In this document: positions 35,167-44,348 of the stretch, piece by piece | How the letters are laid out: every line of letters starts with the position of its first letter | How positions within the stretch are numbered: the stretch's first letter is position 1 | Assembly (NCBI RefSeq): GCF_026248685.1 | Contig: NZ_CP111037.1 | Span: 124,001 to 188,000, forward strand | Length of the DNA: 64,000 bases | DNA from: Haladaptatus caseinilyticus | Lineage (GTDB): Archaea > Halobacteriota > Halobacteria > Halobacteriales > Haladaptataceae | Direction: 5' to 3' | Notes under the pieces: generated by a model | What the model was told of the DNA's origin: nothing | The model's database searches: none | The model's input: only the letters and a program-made list of their open reading frames with translations | Made by a program: the position numbers and the translations under genes

Positions 35167-36474
35167 TTATCCGCTGACCTCCAATTCTCGAATCAGATTT
35201 GTGATGCGATTCAGTACTAACCCACAGAACACGCCCAGCACGCCGAATATCGTCACGAATCCCGCCACTAGAACCTTACTCGGGTAAAATGTCCCCGTGG
35301 TTTGGTAGATAAGAATCGCATCGATACCGTACAGCGTGCCCGCGAGAATAAACAATATCCCCGGAACGCCGAAGAACACCAACGGATGTCTATCCTGTAC
35401 CAACTGTAGGAGGAACATCGTTACGACCAACCCATGGTGAATGGGATTGTACGTCTGCCCATCGATACCCTCATATCGGACATCGATTGGCACCTCACGT
35501 ATCGATAGCTCCCGTCGAACCACCTGGTCTACCATCTCCGATTCGACGCCGATACCGTTCGTTCGAAGACGGATTTTTTCGATGGTTTCGGCGGACAGGG
35601 CACGAAACCCGCTCTGTGTGTCAGTCAATGCGACGTTCGACGAGTGTGACGTGAGATAATCGAGTATTTTTTGTCCGAATCGACGATAGGCGGGCGTTTC
35701 GTCGTCGGTTGATGGGGAGAGATACCGGCTTCCGATGGCGAGGTCGGCGTCACCTTCGAGAACGGTCTCCGCGACGGCATGAATATCCTTCGACGCATGT
35801 TGTCCGTCCGCGTCGAGGAGGACCAGCACGTCGAACTCGACCGTCCGGGAGTACTCGAACAGCGTTTGTATCGCACTCCCCTTTCCTTCATTGGATTCGT
35901 GCTCGATGACGGTAGCACCTGCTTCCGACGCAACCATCGCGGTATCGTCCGTACTCCCGTCGTCGACGACTATCACGGAATCGGCGTGGCGCTGGGCCGT
36001 GAGAACCGTACTGCCGATGCCGATTTCCTCGTTGTAAGCCGGTATGCCGACGACGATTTCGTTAGAGTGTGATACAGGCTCGTCGTCGAAGTCCGTCCCG
36101 TTCGCGTCAGTGGGGCCCCCGCTCCGACGTATTTTTGCCAAGTCGATCGGTTGTGATGGGGTCGTCTGGAGGACGATTCCGGAATATGCGCATTCCTCCG
36201 CGTACTCGATGAGCTCCTTGTGGAACAACTCGATATCGGCGACCGCGCCCGTCGAATCGATACAGTTGGCACCCAACTGTTCCGCTATCCGAACGCTTCT
36301 GGCTTTTGGAATCCCTCGATGAATGATGATAACTTCGTACCCGAGTTGCATCGCTCGGCGTGTCGAACGGACGATTTCGACATCGTTACTCTCTGTGGCG
36401 ATCAATCCGACCGCAATCGGATCCTTGTATCCGGAAAGCCGATGATATCGCGCTTTCTGTGAACTATCGGTCAT
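35167..36474 (-). CDS. Glycosyltransferase family 2, polyprenyl-phosphate sugar synthase-like
   Basis: A 435-residue protein. The GT2 core has PAYNEE (145-150), VVDDGSTDDT (169-178) and DADGQH (221-226), then TQSGFRALS, as in dolichyl-phosphate glucose/mannose synthases. Two C-terminal helices (about 355-425) anchor it. The first 110 residues form an additional Rossmann-like domain (PIAVGLIATESNDVEIVRST...) that is not part of the GT2 fold. The ATG at 36474 follows a TATAAAT box and a long structured leader. It should charge a polyprenyl phosphate with sugar for the glycan pathway and heads the operon that runs through the sulfatase-like gene. Confidence 0.9.
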   Translation of the reverse strand: MTDSSQKARYHRLSGYKDPIAVGLIATESNDVEIVRSTRRAMQLGYEVIIIHRGIPKARSVRIAEQLGANCIDSTGAVADIELFHKELIEYAEECAYSGIVLQTTPSQPIDLAKIRRSGGPTDANGTDFDDEPVSHSNEIVVGIPAYNEEIGIGSTVLTAQRHADSVIVVDDGSTDDTAMVASEAGATVIEHESNEGKGSAIQTLFEYSRTVEFDVLVLLDADGQHASKDIHAVAETVLEGDADLAIGSRYLSPSTDDETPAYRRFGQKILDYLTSHSSNVALTDTQSGFRALSAETIEKIRLRTNGIGVESEMVDQVVRRELSIREVPIDVRYEGIDGQTYNPIHHGLVVTMFLLQLVQDRHPLVFFGVPGILFILAGTLYGIDAILIYQTTGTFYPSKVLVAGFVTIFGVLGVFCGLVLNRITNLIRELEVSG

Positions 36475-36493
36475 TATCGAGAGAGTGTGCCCC

Positions 36494-36565
36494 CATCTGT
36501 TTCGACGTGTTACGTCCGGAGTTTCGGACGAACGCGCTACCGGCAACCGTTTCGAGAAACAGATG
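36494..36565 (-). promoter_or_regulatory. Structured leader candidate upstream of the GT2 gene
   Basis: On the plus strand CATCTGTTTC (36494-36503) pairs perfectly with GAAACAGATG (36556-36565). Between them lies CGTCCG-GAGTTT-CGGACG (36513-36530), a perfect 6-bp hairpin, and a weaker CGG-CAA-CCG. The element would be transcribed if initiation occurs near 36587, giving a 113-base leader with a multi-branched fold, unusual for largely leaderless haloarchaeal mRNAs. Confidence 0.5.
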
Positions 36566-36609
36566 TCGATAGAACAGTATTTCAACCCCGGCTTTCGTTT
36601 CGATGGTCG

Positions 36610-36616
36610 ATTTATA
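36610..36616 (-). promoter_or_regulatory. TATA box of the GT2-led operon
   Basis: TATAAAT on the minus strand is the best TATA match seen in the window. Transcription would begin near 36587, upstream of the structured element at 36494-36565. Confidence 0.5.
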
Positions 36617-36983
36617 GTCGCCCGTTCGTCACAGGTCATTTCCCCGCCGTGGAGAATGGTAGTCTCTCAATATCGAATCGAGGGGGTCGTGCATACTATC
36701 GTACCGGTGAAATCCGTGCCGAGACGTCGCACGTCCGAAACCGCGTTCAGCAGCCCGTGAAATCCGACGATATGAGCGTGTCGACCCGTTATTACTCGGT
36801 TGTGATGTCCTTCGTGCCGCTCGGCGTGAACACGTGTATGAACACATGTCGTATTGCGGGTGGAGTCCCCTCGGTATTGTTGGTTAGCTTTCCGAACGCG
36901 GGACGAATGGGATGCCTAATACGGGAGTACGGACGGAAAAACCATACCGGAATCGGTGAGCCGCCGTGCTTTTCTCTGTGAAA
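36617..36983. other. Gene-free stretch between the GT2 operon promoter and the DUF4129-like gene
   Basis: No convincing gene on either strand; reading frames here lack domain character. A tandem 12-bp direct repeat (GAACACGTGTAT / GAACACATGTCG, 36828-36851) is the only internal structure noticed. It may hold regulatory DNA or decayed sequence. Confidence 0.5.
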
Positions 36984-39125
36984 TCAGTCGGAGGTGTCAG
37001 TCGTTCGCCCTATCTCCGCGGCGCTCCGAACTGCTCGGCTGGCGAGCGTGTTCGAGACGGCGTTTCCGGTAAAGGATGCCCGTTCGAACGCTTTCGTAAC
37101 TATCTCGAGGCTCCTTCGCTCTCCATCCTCCAAATCCGCGTTCGTGCACTCTCTGTAGAACTCCCAGTGCGTCAACCGGGGCTCGACCGACGTCGTCGAT
37201 TCGACGTGTACGCGAACCGCTGCGTAGGACAACTCCGCCGCTCGGCTATAATCACCGTCGGCGAGTGCGGCGTTCGCACGCTTCAGAAACGCTAGATGCA
37301 GGGCTGGCGGATGCATCTCTCCAGACCTATCCTCCTCTTCCGTCGCTTCGAACTCGGTCACTTCGACCCCTTCTTGATTCTGTGAGTTGTATTTCCTTCG
37401 CCATACATATGCACCGGCGATGAGCAAACTGGTGAGCGCGGCGCCGAGAACGAAGAGGAGCCACCACTGTTCGAGGAGTGAGGCCGTCTCCGACAGTTCC
37501 AATCGAACGCGTGTTTGTGCACGGCTTGGACCCAGATTCGACCCGCCGTCACGATATCTGGCCACGAGCATTACGGATTCGTTGGACTGGTTTTTCGCGA
37601 CGCTGGCGGGAATCCGCAACTGTGACCGATACGTTCCGTTTGCGCCAGTTTGTACCGTTCCGATCGCTTTCCCACCGGCGACAATCGTGACGGTTTGGTT
37701 GTCGACGACTCGCCCGTCTCTCGTCCGCAGTCGTCCCTGGACACTAACATTGCGTCCCTGGGTAACGCTCCCCGACAGCGAGAGCGACGTCGGCGTTTCA
37801 CGCACCCTGATTGGTGATGTCGCTTTCGCCCGCGTCAGGGCCTGTCGGTGATACGGTAGCTGTACGCGGAGCCGCTGTTTGCCAGCCGACGTATTGAGCG
37901 GTAGCTTCGAGTCGAATTCGAACGTCCCGTTCGAATCCGTCGTCGTCAGCGCGATACGCTCCCCACCGGCGAACAGCACCACGGGAACACTCGAAACGGC
38001 CCCTCCCGTCGAACGCACTGTCCCCGTTGCCGTCACACGCTGACCGAACGCTGTCATCTCGGTACTTCGGTCGAGCACGACTGTCGCGTTCGTCTGCCGA
38101 ACGGTCGCGGAGACGTTCGTGCTCGTTCCGAGGTAAACGGAGTCGCTCGATGGAACGTATCGGAGGTTGAACGATTGATTTCCAAGATGCACCGCGCGTG
38201 GCCGCCCGGTGATGGAAAACGTCCCGTCCGGTCCCGTCTTCGTGTTGACAGTGTGATTCGACGTGAGTCGGAGTTGAATGGTCTTATTGGAGAGCGTCGT
38301 TCCGTTACGAGAACGTAGTTCTCCGGTCACCCTCAACGGGTTCCGATACGACATCCCCGGCTGTGACGAGCGCGCGACCAACTGGGTCTTCGTGAACTCG
38401 TTTCTCCGAATATCCACCTGCTGATTGGTGATGTTCTTCGTAATTCCGTGAACCGACTGAATCTGACTCGAGAAGTCCTTTCCGGTCGAATTCGATACGT
38501 TCCGGTAGTTTTTGGATAGCTCGTCGTCGGTGGTATCGATGGTCGATTGGAGTCGATTTAGTTTTCTGGCTATCCGGCGTGCTTTTCGTTCGTTTCCGTT
38601 TCGCTTCGCTTGCTGATACTGCGTGTAGAGACGACGATAGCGCTGAACGCTGTTAGCGTACGTCTGCTGTCTTCGTTGTGTTTCGTTCAACTCCCTCGCA
38701 ATCCTGTCGTCGCGCTTCGTTTTTGTCTGACCTACCACATCGACGTACTGTGAGAGCTTGCTGTCGTATTTCGAACCTACCAGTGAACGTGCGTCCTCGT
38801 ACTTTCCTTGCTTTATCTTAACGGTACTCGACCCAAGCCGGGAGGAGAGATGTGAGACGTACCACTGGCTGAGTTCCGAGAGCTCTCCCTCCCGATTCAC
38901 ATCGGACGGATTGACGTGATGGTCGGACGATGTCCCGTTTCCGGTCGCCGATTGGTTCGGTTGTACTCCGAACGCCCCGAGCGGTTCGAGCGTAGCGGCA
39001 GGTGAATGGTTCGACTTGTCCCACTGTGTGTCACCGAAGGCGATCGAAGTACAGCCGGCTATGACGATGACCAGCGTTAGAAGGAGGACGAATGACTTCT
39101 GCAACCGACGGGGCGCTTGTGGCAC
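36984..39125 (-). CDS. Large exported lipoprotein-like protein with a DUF4129-like C-terminus
   Basis: A 713-residue protein. The start has a signal with a possible lipobox (VIVIAGC, Cys25). A helical, coiled-coil-like region (about 85-230) is followed by three Ig-like segments with carboxypeptidase-regulatory-type turns (GPDGTFSITG, DSNGTFEFDSKLP, GANGTYRSQLRIP). A helix at about 555-580 leads to a cytoplasmic domain (about 600-705: LHLAFLKRANAALADGDYSRAAELSYAAVR) typical of DUF4129-like ends. Such proteins accompany MoxR-DUF58 systems. It is divergent from the DUF58 gene. Its part is probably structural or regulatory at the surface. Confidence 0.75.
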   Translation of the reverse strand: MPQAPRRLQKSFVLLLTLVIVIAGCTSIAFGDTQWDKSNHSPAATLEPLGAFGVQPNQSATGNGTSSDHHVNPSDVNREGELSELSQWYVSHLSSRLGSSTVKIKQGKYEDARSLVGSKYDSKLSQYVDVVGQTKTKRDDRIARELNETQRRQQTYANSVQRYRRLYTQYQQAKRNGNERKARRIARKLNRLQSTIDTTDDELSKNYRNVSNSTGKDFSSQIQSVHGITKNITNQQVDIRRNEFTKTQLVARSSQPGMSYRNPLRVTGELRSRNGTTLSNKTIQLRLTSNHTVNTKTGPDGTFSITGRPRAVHLGNQSFNLRYVPSSDSVYLGTSTNVSATVRQTNATVVLDRSTEMTAFGQRVTATGTVRSTGGAVSSVPVVLFAGGERIALTTTDSNGTFEFDSKLPLNTSAGKQRLRVQLPYHRQALTRAKATSPIRVRETPTSLSLSGSVTQGRNVSVQGRLRTRDGRVVDNQTVTIVAGGKAIGTVQTGANGTYRSQLRIPASVAKNQSNESVMLVARYRDGGSNLGPSRAQTRVRLELSETASLLEQWWLLFVLGAALTSLLIAGAYVWRRKYNSQNQEGVEVTEFEATEEEDRSGEMHPPALHLAFLKRANAALADGDYSRAAELSYAAVRVHVESTTSVEPRLTHWEFYRECTNADLEDGERRSLEIVTKAFERASFTGNAVSNTLASRAVRSAAEIGRTTDTSD

Positions 39126-39293
39126 GACCCTCTAATCGGTAGTCCCCATCAAAACTCCTTTTGCCAGCGAACCGGTTACGCTGACCGTTCCATTGTTGTC
39201 GCTTCGACATATTACGGAAAGCTGTGTGTACGATTGTTCATTCGGATGAACGGTCAGTAGGTTCAATTGGTAGCGAATCGAGAGCAGACTGGT

Positions 39294-40760
39294 ATGCAGC
39301 CGATGCGCCGATTCTGGGCGACGTGTAGCCTTACGGCAGTACTCGTTGCCGGAGCGTGGGTGCTCGATGAACCATTCTTGCTCGTTGGTGCGGCGTCGAT
39401 CGGTGCGTCCCTCGTCGCTCACCAACTAGCGTTCATTCTCAGGGTAACCCGACTGTCCGACGACCTCGTTGTAACACAGGACGTGTCACAAGAGGAGACT
39501 ACCGTCGAGACGGACGTCGAACTCCGTCTTCGGGTACGCCTCCCGTATTCGGCCCCGTTTTCGCTTTCGATTCGCACATCACCACCGATCGCGGCGAGCG
39601 GAAGCACGGCGGCGGAACGCACAGTCACGCTCGAGGAGGGCAGTGACGACGCTGAGACTGAATTTTCGGTTCGATGGCCCGTCGCCGGTGAGTATCGGTT
39701 TTCCGAGCCAACCATCACCGTTCGTGACCCACTGTCCGTGTTCGAAACCACCCTTTCGCTGGGGACGACGCCCGTCGTGACGGTGGACCCGCGCTATCCG
39801 GAGAACCTCCACGTTGGTATTCGCGGAGAACGTGTTATGTCGTCGCTCGGCTCGAAGAAAACGGGGAACCGCGGAAATGGGTTCGACCCGGCCGAAATCC
39901 GACAGTATATCCCCGGCGACACAGTTCGGCACATCGACTGGAAGGCAACCGCTCGAATGAATTCACTCTACGTGCGGGAGTTCGAGGAGAAAACCGACCT
40001 CTCGAACGTCCTCGTCGTGGACCATCGTTCGACGATGGGGGAAGGAAAACAGGGACGGACGAAACTCGACTACGCACGACAGGTAGCGCTCGGATTCGTC
40101 GCGAACGGACAGGTTACGAACACGCCGTGTGGATTGTACGGCCTCGATGACGAGGGTATATCAGTTCAGCGGACATCGAACGCGACAAAACAACATTTCG
40201 ATCGGTTGCGGACGGACCTTCACGCGTTCTCGTCTTCGAGGTCGGAGCGGTCTAACGGCCGCCGACCCTCTCGATCTGGAGGGTTCGGCGGTTCCTCACA
40301 TCGATTATCACCCACGAACGCTCGAACAGCGACGAGTCGTCTCGACTCGTCCTCGCCGTTCGATACCTGCCTTCGTCCGTTCTTCGAGACCCGGTCGTCA
40401 TCCATCGCGTTGTCCGGCGAGAAACCACTCTACGACGCTGTTCGAACGCATCTCTCGAGCGTTCGAAAAACGGTCATCGCGGTGTTTTTCACCGACGATA
40501 CCCGTCGGGCCGAGCTTCAGGAGGCGATCACGGTCGCACGACAACGGTACGAACAGGTGATGGTGTTCGTTACCCCATCAATCCTGTTCGAACCGACGGG
40601 ACTCGCCGACCTCTCGCGGGCATATGAACGATACGTCGATTTCGAGGAGTTTCGAAAGTCGTTGGCAAGCACGAATGACGTAACTGTGTACGAAGTGGGA
40701 CCACAGGACCCGCTCACGGCGATACTTTCGACGCATTCGAAGCAGGTGGTGAACCGATGA
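39294..40760 (+). CDS. DUF58-domain protein
   Basis: A 488-residue protein. Two helices near the N-terminus (about 4-45) precede a beta-rich domain and then the DUF58 core FDPAEIRQYIPGDTVRHIDWKATARMNSLYVREFEEKTDLSN, given here in part as RQYIPGDTVRHIDWKATAR, followed by a von Willebrand A-like domain (LVVDHRSTMGEGK). The Ser/Thr-rich insertion around 320-350 is unusual. Partners are usually MoxR-type ATPases, one of which is encoded at 42195. The ATG at 39294 was chosen over a TTG at 39267. It overlaps the next gene by four bases. Confidence 0.88.
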   Translation: MQPMRRFWATCSLTAVLVAGAWVLDEPFLLVGAASIGASLVAHQLAFILRVTRLSDDLVVTQDVSQEETTVETDVELRLRVRLPYSAPFSLSIRTSPPIAASGSTAAERTVTLEEGSDDAETEFSVRWPVAGEYRFSEPTITVRDPLSVFETTLSLGTTPVVTVDPRYPENLHVGIRGERVMSSLGSKKTGNRGNGFDPAEIRQYIPGDTVRHIDWKATARMNSLYVREFEEKTDLSNVLVVDHRSTMGEGKQGRTKLDYARQVALGFVANGQVTNTPCGLYGLDDEGISVQRTSNATKQHFDRLRTDLHAFSSSRSERSNGRRPSRSGGFGGSSHRLSPTNARTATSRLDSSSPFDTCLRPFFETRSSSIALSGEKPLYDAVRTHLSSVRKTVIAVFFTDDTRRAELQEAITVARQRYEQVMVFVTPSILFEPTGLADLSRAYERYVDFEEFRKSLASTNDVTVYEVGPQDPLTAILSTHSKQVVNR

Positions 40761-41221
40761 ACCTTCCGGAGTCACGAACCCCACTCGGTGTTATCGGCGT
40801 CACAGTGGCGGGCGTCGCCCTGTGGTTTGGCGGGGGTATTGTTGGCCTACTCGCCGCAGGCGTGCTCCTCGCCCTCTGGTACCTGCTACCCGCGAGCTAC
40901 GCAGTCACGTTCGGACAGTTCGCGCTCGTAGCGTTGGTTCTCCCTGCCGGAACACCACCGGTCATCGTAGCGGGTGAGGTGGGGCTGGTGACCATCCTCC
41001 TCGAACCGTCGTTTGCGCTCGAAACGAACCGAATGCGGGTCGCCATCGGTGCCGGATGTATCGGCCTCTTTACCAGCGGTGTTTGGTTGCTGTATCTGTG
41101 GAACGGATCACTCTGGCTTCCGACCGTCGCGCTCGTCGGTACCTTGATATTGGCATTTTACAGTCTTCATCGGTACGAGATGGCCGTTCGTGAGGCCATG
41201 ATCGGGGAGGCAGACGGATGA
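40757..41221 (+). CDS. Membrane protein of the MoxR-DUF58 locus
   Basis: A 154-residue protein with about four or five hydrophobic helices and a short cytoplasmic tail. It has ATGA overlaps with genes on both sides, so it belongs to the DUF58 operon. No motif is recognised. It resembles the small membrane subunits that accompany DUF58 proteins in haloarchaea, by context. Confidence 0.72.
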   Translation: MNLPESRTPLGVIGVTVAGVALWFGGGIVGLLAAGVLLALWYLLPASYAVTFGQFALVALVLPAGTPPVIVAGEVGLVTILLEPSFALETNRMRVAIGAGCIGLFTSGVWLLYLWNGSLWLPTVALVGTLILAFYSLHRYEMAVREAMIGEADG

Positions 41222-42102
41222 GTACCGACGTCGGGACGTCGGCCGACGAACGAGAATCAGTAGCCGTGGACAATCCGGTCGATGACCGTGAAGAGCTGAC
41301 CGCCCGGATGGCGTTACTCGTCGAAGAAAACGAGCGACTTCGACGCGAGTATCGCCGAGCACGACAAGCTGAGTATCGCCGTACCGCACTCGGATTGGCA
41401 GGGTGTGGTATAGTCGCGGCGCTCGCAGGCGTGCTGTTTTCGGACGCACGACCGACGTTGTTCACTCTCGCAGGTATCGGACTGTTCGCGGCCGTTCTGA
41501 CGTACTTTCTCACGCCGGAACGGATCGTTCCGGCATCCGTCGGGGAACGTGCTTACGCCGCATTCGGGACGCTCGGTGCGACGATTCGCTCGGAATTGGG
41601 GCTGTCGGAGGAGACGCTGTATCTACCGACGGACCGATCGGAAGACGAGTTCGAATCCGTCCTCCTGTTCGTCCCGCAGCACGCGGATTACGAACTGCCG
41701 GACTGCTCGACGCTTACTGCAGGGTTCGTCGTGCCGGACGACGAGCGACAACGGGGAATCGCGGTTTGGCCCACTGGGTCCGGTTTGTATCAGGAATTTC
41801 GGTCACAGGTGGGGGCCATCCCGGAGACGCCGGACGACCTCGCCGTCCAACTCGCCGATGCCCTCACCGACAGTTTCGAACTCGCCGATTCCGTAACTTC
41901 GGAAGTGGATACCGACGGACAGAGCGTGACGTTCGGTGTCGTCGGAAGCGCCTTCGGTTCGGTCGAACGGTTCGATCACCCGATCGCTTCGTTCGTCGCG
42001 GTGGGGTTCGCTCGCTCCCTGAACCGGGTCGTCTCGGTCGAACAGGTGGCGACAGAAGATGACGATAGAACGGACTATGTGGTGCGGTGTTCGTGGGGGT
42101 AG
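41218..42102 (+). CDS. Membrane protein of the MoxR-DUF58 locus with coiled-coil N-terminus
   Basis: A 294-residue protein. An acidic coiled coil (about 24-55, RMALLVEENERLRREYRRAR) precedes two helices (about 60-102), then a soluble domain (about 110-294) with LYLPTDRSEDEFESVLLFVPQ and a late TFGVVGSAFGSVERFDHP segment. The family is not recognised. It ends the DUF58 operon and is convergent with the MoxR gene 92 bases away. Confidence 0.72.
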   Translation: MSTDVGTSADERESVAVDNPVDDREELTARMALLVEENERLRREYRRARQAEYRRTALGLAGCGIVAALAGVLFSDARPTLFTLAGIGLFAAVLTYFLTPERIVPASVGERAYAAFGTLGATIRSELGLSEETLYLPTDRSEDEFESVLLFVPQHADYELPDCSTLTAGFVVPDDERQRGIAVWPTGSGLYQEFRSQVGAIPETPDDLAVQLADALTDSFELADSVTSEVDTDGQSVTFGVVGSAFGSVERFDHPIASFVAVGFARSLNRVVSVEQVATEDDDRTDYVVRCSWG

Positions 42103-42194
42103 AATGGGATCGATATCGACTGACGCTAGTCTTACACACCGAAAATTCGAATCGGCTCTTTCGTGCGGTCGGTGCCGATTATGAGACGGAACGG

Positions 42195-43223
42195 TTATTT
42201 ATCGTCCGTATTCGCCCACTGCCTCGGAACTCCACCGTCTTCGGATTTTGCTGTCGTTGGCATCGATTTCGTCGAATCGCTACTTGGCGGCGAGATGTCC
42301 GAGATGATTTCTTCGATTATTTCGTCCGTCGTGCGGTCGCTCAGTTGCGTTTCGGTATTCGGCACCAGCCGATGCATGAGAACCGGAACCGCCATCCGTT
42401 TTACGTCCTCCGGAATGACGAACTCTCTGTCGTGAATCGTTGCTCGTGCCTTGGCGACCTGCAGGAAGGCGAGGCTCGCACGCGGTGAACCGCCGTAGCT
42501 CAGGTCGGGATGCTCCCGTGTGGCCGCGACGATAGTGCGGATGTATCGTCTCACCGGCTCCGCCACGTGCGTTCGGGAAACCATTTCACGGGCCGCAAGT
42601 ATCGTGTCCGGATCCACGACTCGTTCGATGTTCTCGGGACTAAGTGTCGGCTGGTTGTCAAATCGCTCCAGGAGTCTGAGCTCGTTTTCCTCGTTCGGTA
42701 GATCGACGGTCGCCTTCAACTGGAACCGGTCCCGCTGCGCCTCCGGTAGTTCGTACGTGCCTTCCATCTCTATCGGGTTCTGCGTTGCGACGACGATGAA
42801 CGGTGCCGGCAACGACATTGTTTCTCCCTCTATCGTGACGGTTCCTTCCTGCATTGCTTCGAGCAACGCACTCTGTGTTTTCGGCGTCGCGCGGTTGATC
42901 TCGTCGGCGATGAGAATGTTCGTGAAGATCGGCCCCTGCTGGAGTTCGAACGTCCCGTCCGCTTCTTTGTATACCTGCGTTCCGGTGATATCCGCGGGAA
43001 GCAAGTCGGGCGTCATCTGCACGCGTTTTGCGTCGAGTCCGGTTGCCCGTGCGAACCCGTTCGCGATGGTCGTCTTTGCGACGCCAGGTACCCCTTCCAG
43101 AAGAATGTGTCCGCGAGTCAGTAGAGAGATGGTCAAATATTCGATAATTGATTTGTTTCCAATGAGAACGGTCGCGACCTCCTCCCTGATTGCTGTGTGA
43201 ATTTCTTGAGGAGTTGTCATCAA
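42195..43223 (-). CDS. MoxR-family AAA+ ATPase
   Basis: A 342-residue ATPase. Walker A is EGVPGVAKTT (43-52), Walker B LIADEINRA, followed by sensor-type VVATQNPIEMEGTYELPEAQRDRF. The C-terminal lid contains YGGSPRASLAFLQVAKARA. MoxR proteins act as chaperones with DUF58/VWA partners, here encoded convergently at 39294. A start three bases downstream (43220) is equally possible. A TATAG-containing stretch near 43235-43245 may be its promoter. Confidence 0.92.
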   Translation of the reverse strand: MMTTPQEIHTAIREEVATVLIGNKSIIEYLTISLLTRGHILLEGVPGVAKTTIANGFARATGLDAKRVQMTPDLLPADITGTQVYKEADGTFELQQGPIFTNILIADEINRATPKTQSALLEAMQEGTVTIEGETMSLPAPFIVVATQNPIEMEGTYELPEAQRDRFQLKATVDLPNEENELRLLERFDNQPTLSPENIERVVDPDTILAAREMVSRTHVAEPVRRYIRTIVAATREHPDLSYGGSPRASLAFLQVAKARATIHDREFVIPEDVKRMAVPVLMHRLVPNTETQLSDRTTDEIIEEIISDISPPSSDSTKSMPTTAKSEDGGVPRQWANTDDK

Positions 43224-43284
43224 AGCTGATACTATACCAATTAGAATAAGCGATAGGGATTGTACGGCGACAGAAATCGTTGTC

Positions 43285-44346
43285 TCAACGCTGCTGGTCT
43301 TGATATGCGCGTACCACCCGTTCTATCTTTTCGTCGTTCCACTCCGGATGATGGGTTTCGAGATGGGTAGCGATTTCGTCCGTCGTCAACTCGACATCGG
43401 TCGGAGTTTTCGACGTCGAGCGCAGACTGGAAACGTATCGTCCGACACCGATGGATGGTCGTTTCGTCCATCCGAAAATCATCCCGATAGAGAGAAGGAT
43501 GAGTCCAAATTGGAGTGGGCGAGAGTCACGAAGCAGTAAGATTGCGGCTGAAACGGGCGGTAGCGACCCTGAATGGGAATAATCGAGGAGCACGCGTTTC
43601 TCGCGGTCGAAAATTTCCCGAACGAACACCCCATTATCCCTACGGTCTTGCATCGAGTTGATAAACAGGCTAGAGTCGCTAACGACGATAATTCGCCCGT
43701 GTCCAATCGATTCGACTGTTGCGACGGGGTGATTTCCGACCGACTCACTCGTGTCCAATTTCCCGTTCGAATTCGTATCGAGATACGCGTGTGCCGAACT
43801 GTTTACGAGGACGGTCGCGTTGTTCGGCCGAACTGCAGTTCCTCGATTGAGCGCGAGCGAGGAGACGTTCGCAACTACAGGATGGCCCGATACGTTCCGC
43901 GCGATCGGCATCTCCGGGGATCGGTCGTTGTACCGCTCGTCACGGAGCAGGCGGCCGTCGAGCCGCGACCGAGCACCCAAATCGTGGAGTAGGGGGTTGG
44001 TGTTCGGCCCGAAGTCGTCAGCGACGACGAGCGTTCCGCCTCGCTGAACGAATCGGCGGAGTTGCGTTCGTTCGCGCACGCCGTATTGCTTCGTCGGCGA
44101 CAGGACGACCGCAACTGTCTCGTTCGCGGGACCGTTGGTGTACGCAGTCGTATCCCGAACGACGACGCTCGTCGCATCCGTTTCTTCGGCCTGTGACTGT
44201 AACTGGGACGCACCGTTCCACTCCCCGTTGTACGCGCTGAACGACGCATTGGACGTGCTTGCGACGATGAGAACGGTGACAAGGACGACCGTTGCGAACC
44301 CGCCGACGACGACGGTTGGAAGCGACAGTCGATCGCGCCACGACAC
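43285..44346 (-). CDS. DUF4350-like membrane protein of the MoxR locus
   Basis: A 353-residue protein. An N-terminal helix (about 11-34) and a helix near 285-310 flank an exported domain with LRRFVQRGGTLVVADDFGPNTNPLLHDLG and GHGRIIVVSDSSLFINSM, typical of DUF4350/GATase-like domains in these loci. A short cytoplasmic tail ends in a helical segment. The start is taken as GTG at 44346, two bases past the stop of the small upstream gene and behind a GGGG purine stretch; an ATG 105 bases upstream would overlap that gene. Function in the MoxR system is unknown. Confidence 0.78.
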   Translation of the reverse strand: MSWRDRLSLPTVVVGGFATVVLVTVLIVASTSNASFSAYNGEWNGASQLQSQAEETDATSVVVRDTTAYTNGPANETVAVVLSPTKQYGVRERTQLRRFVQRGGTLVVADDFGPNTNPLLHDLGARSRLDGRLLRDERYNDRSPEMPIARNVSGHPVVANVSSLALNRGTAVRPNNATVLVNSSAHAYLDTNSNGKLDTSESVGNHPVATVESIGHGRIIVVSDSSLFINSMQDRRDNGVFVREIFDREKRVLLDYSHSGSLPPVSAAILLLRDSRPLQFGLILLSIGMIFGWTKRPSIGVGRYVSSLRSTSKTPTDVELTTDEIATHLETHHPEWNDEKIERVVRAYQDQQR

Positions 44347-44348
44347 GA

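Noticed and set aside
36828-36851. Tandem 12-bp direct repeat GAACACGTGTAT / GAACACATGTCG
   Set aside because: Only two units with three mismatches and no nearby start codon; not enough for a regulatory or CRISPR-like call.
36487-36981. A plus-strand frame of 164 codons in the 509-base gap
   Set aside because: Composition is basic and unlike neighbours, no family features are seen, and it runs across the structured leader and promoter of the GT2 gene.
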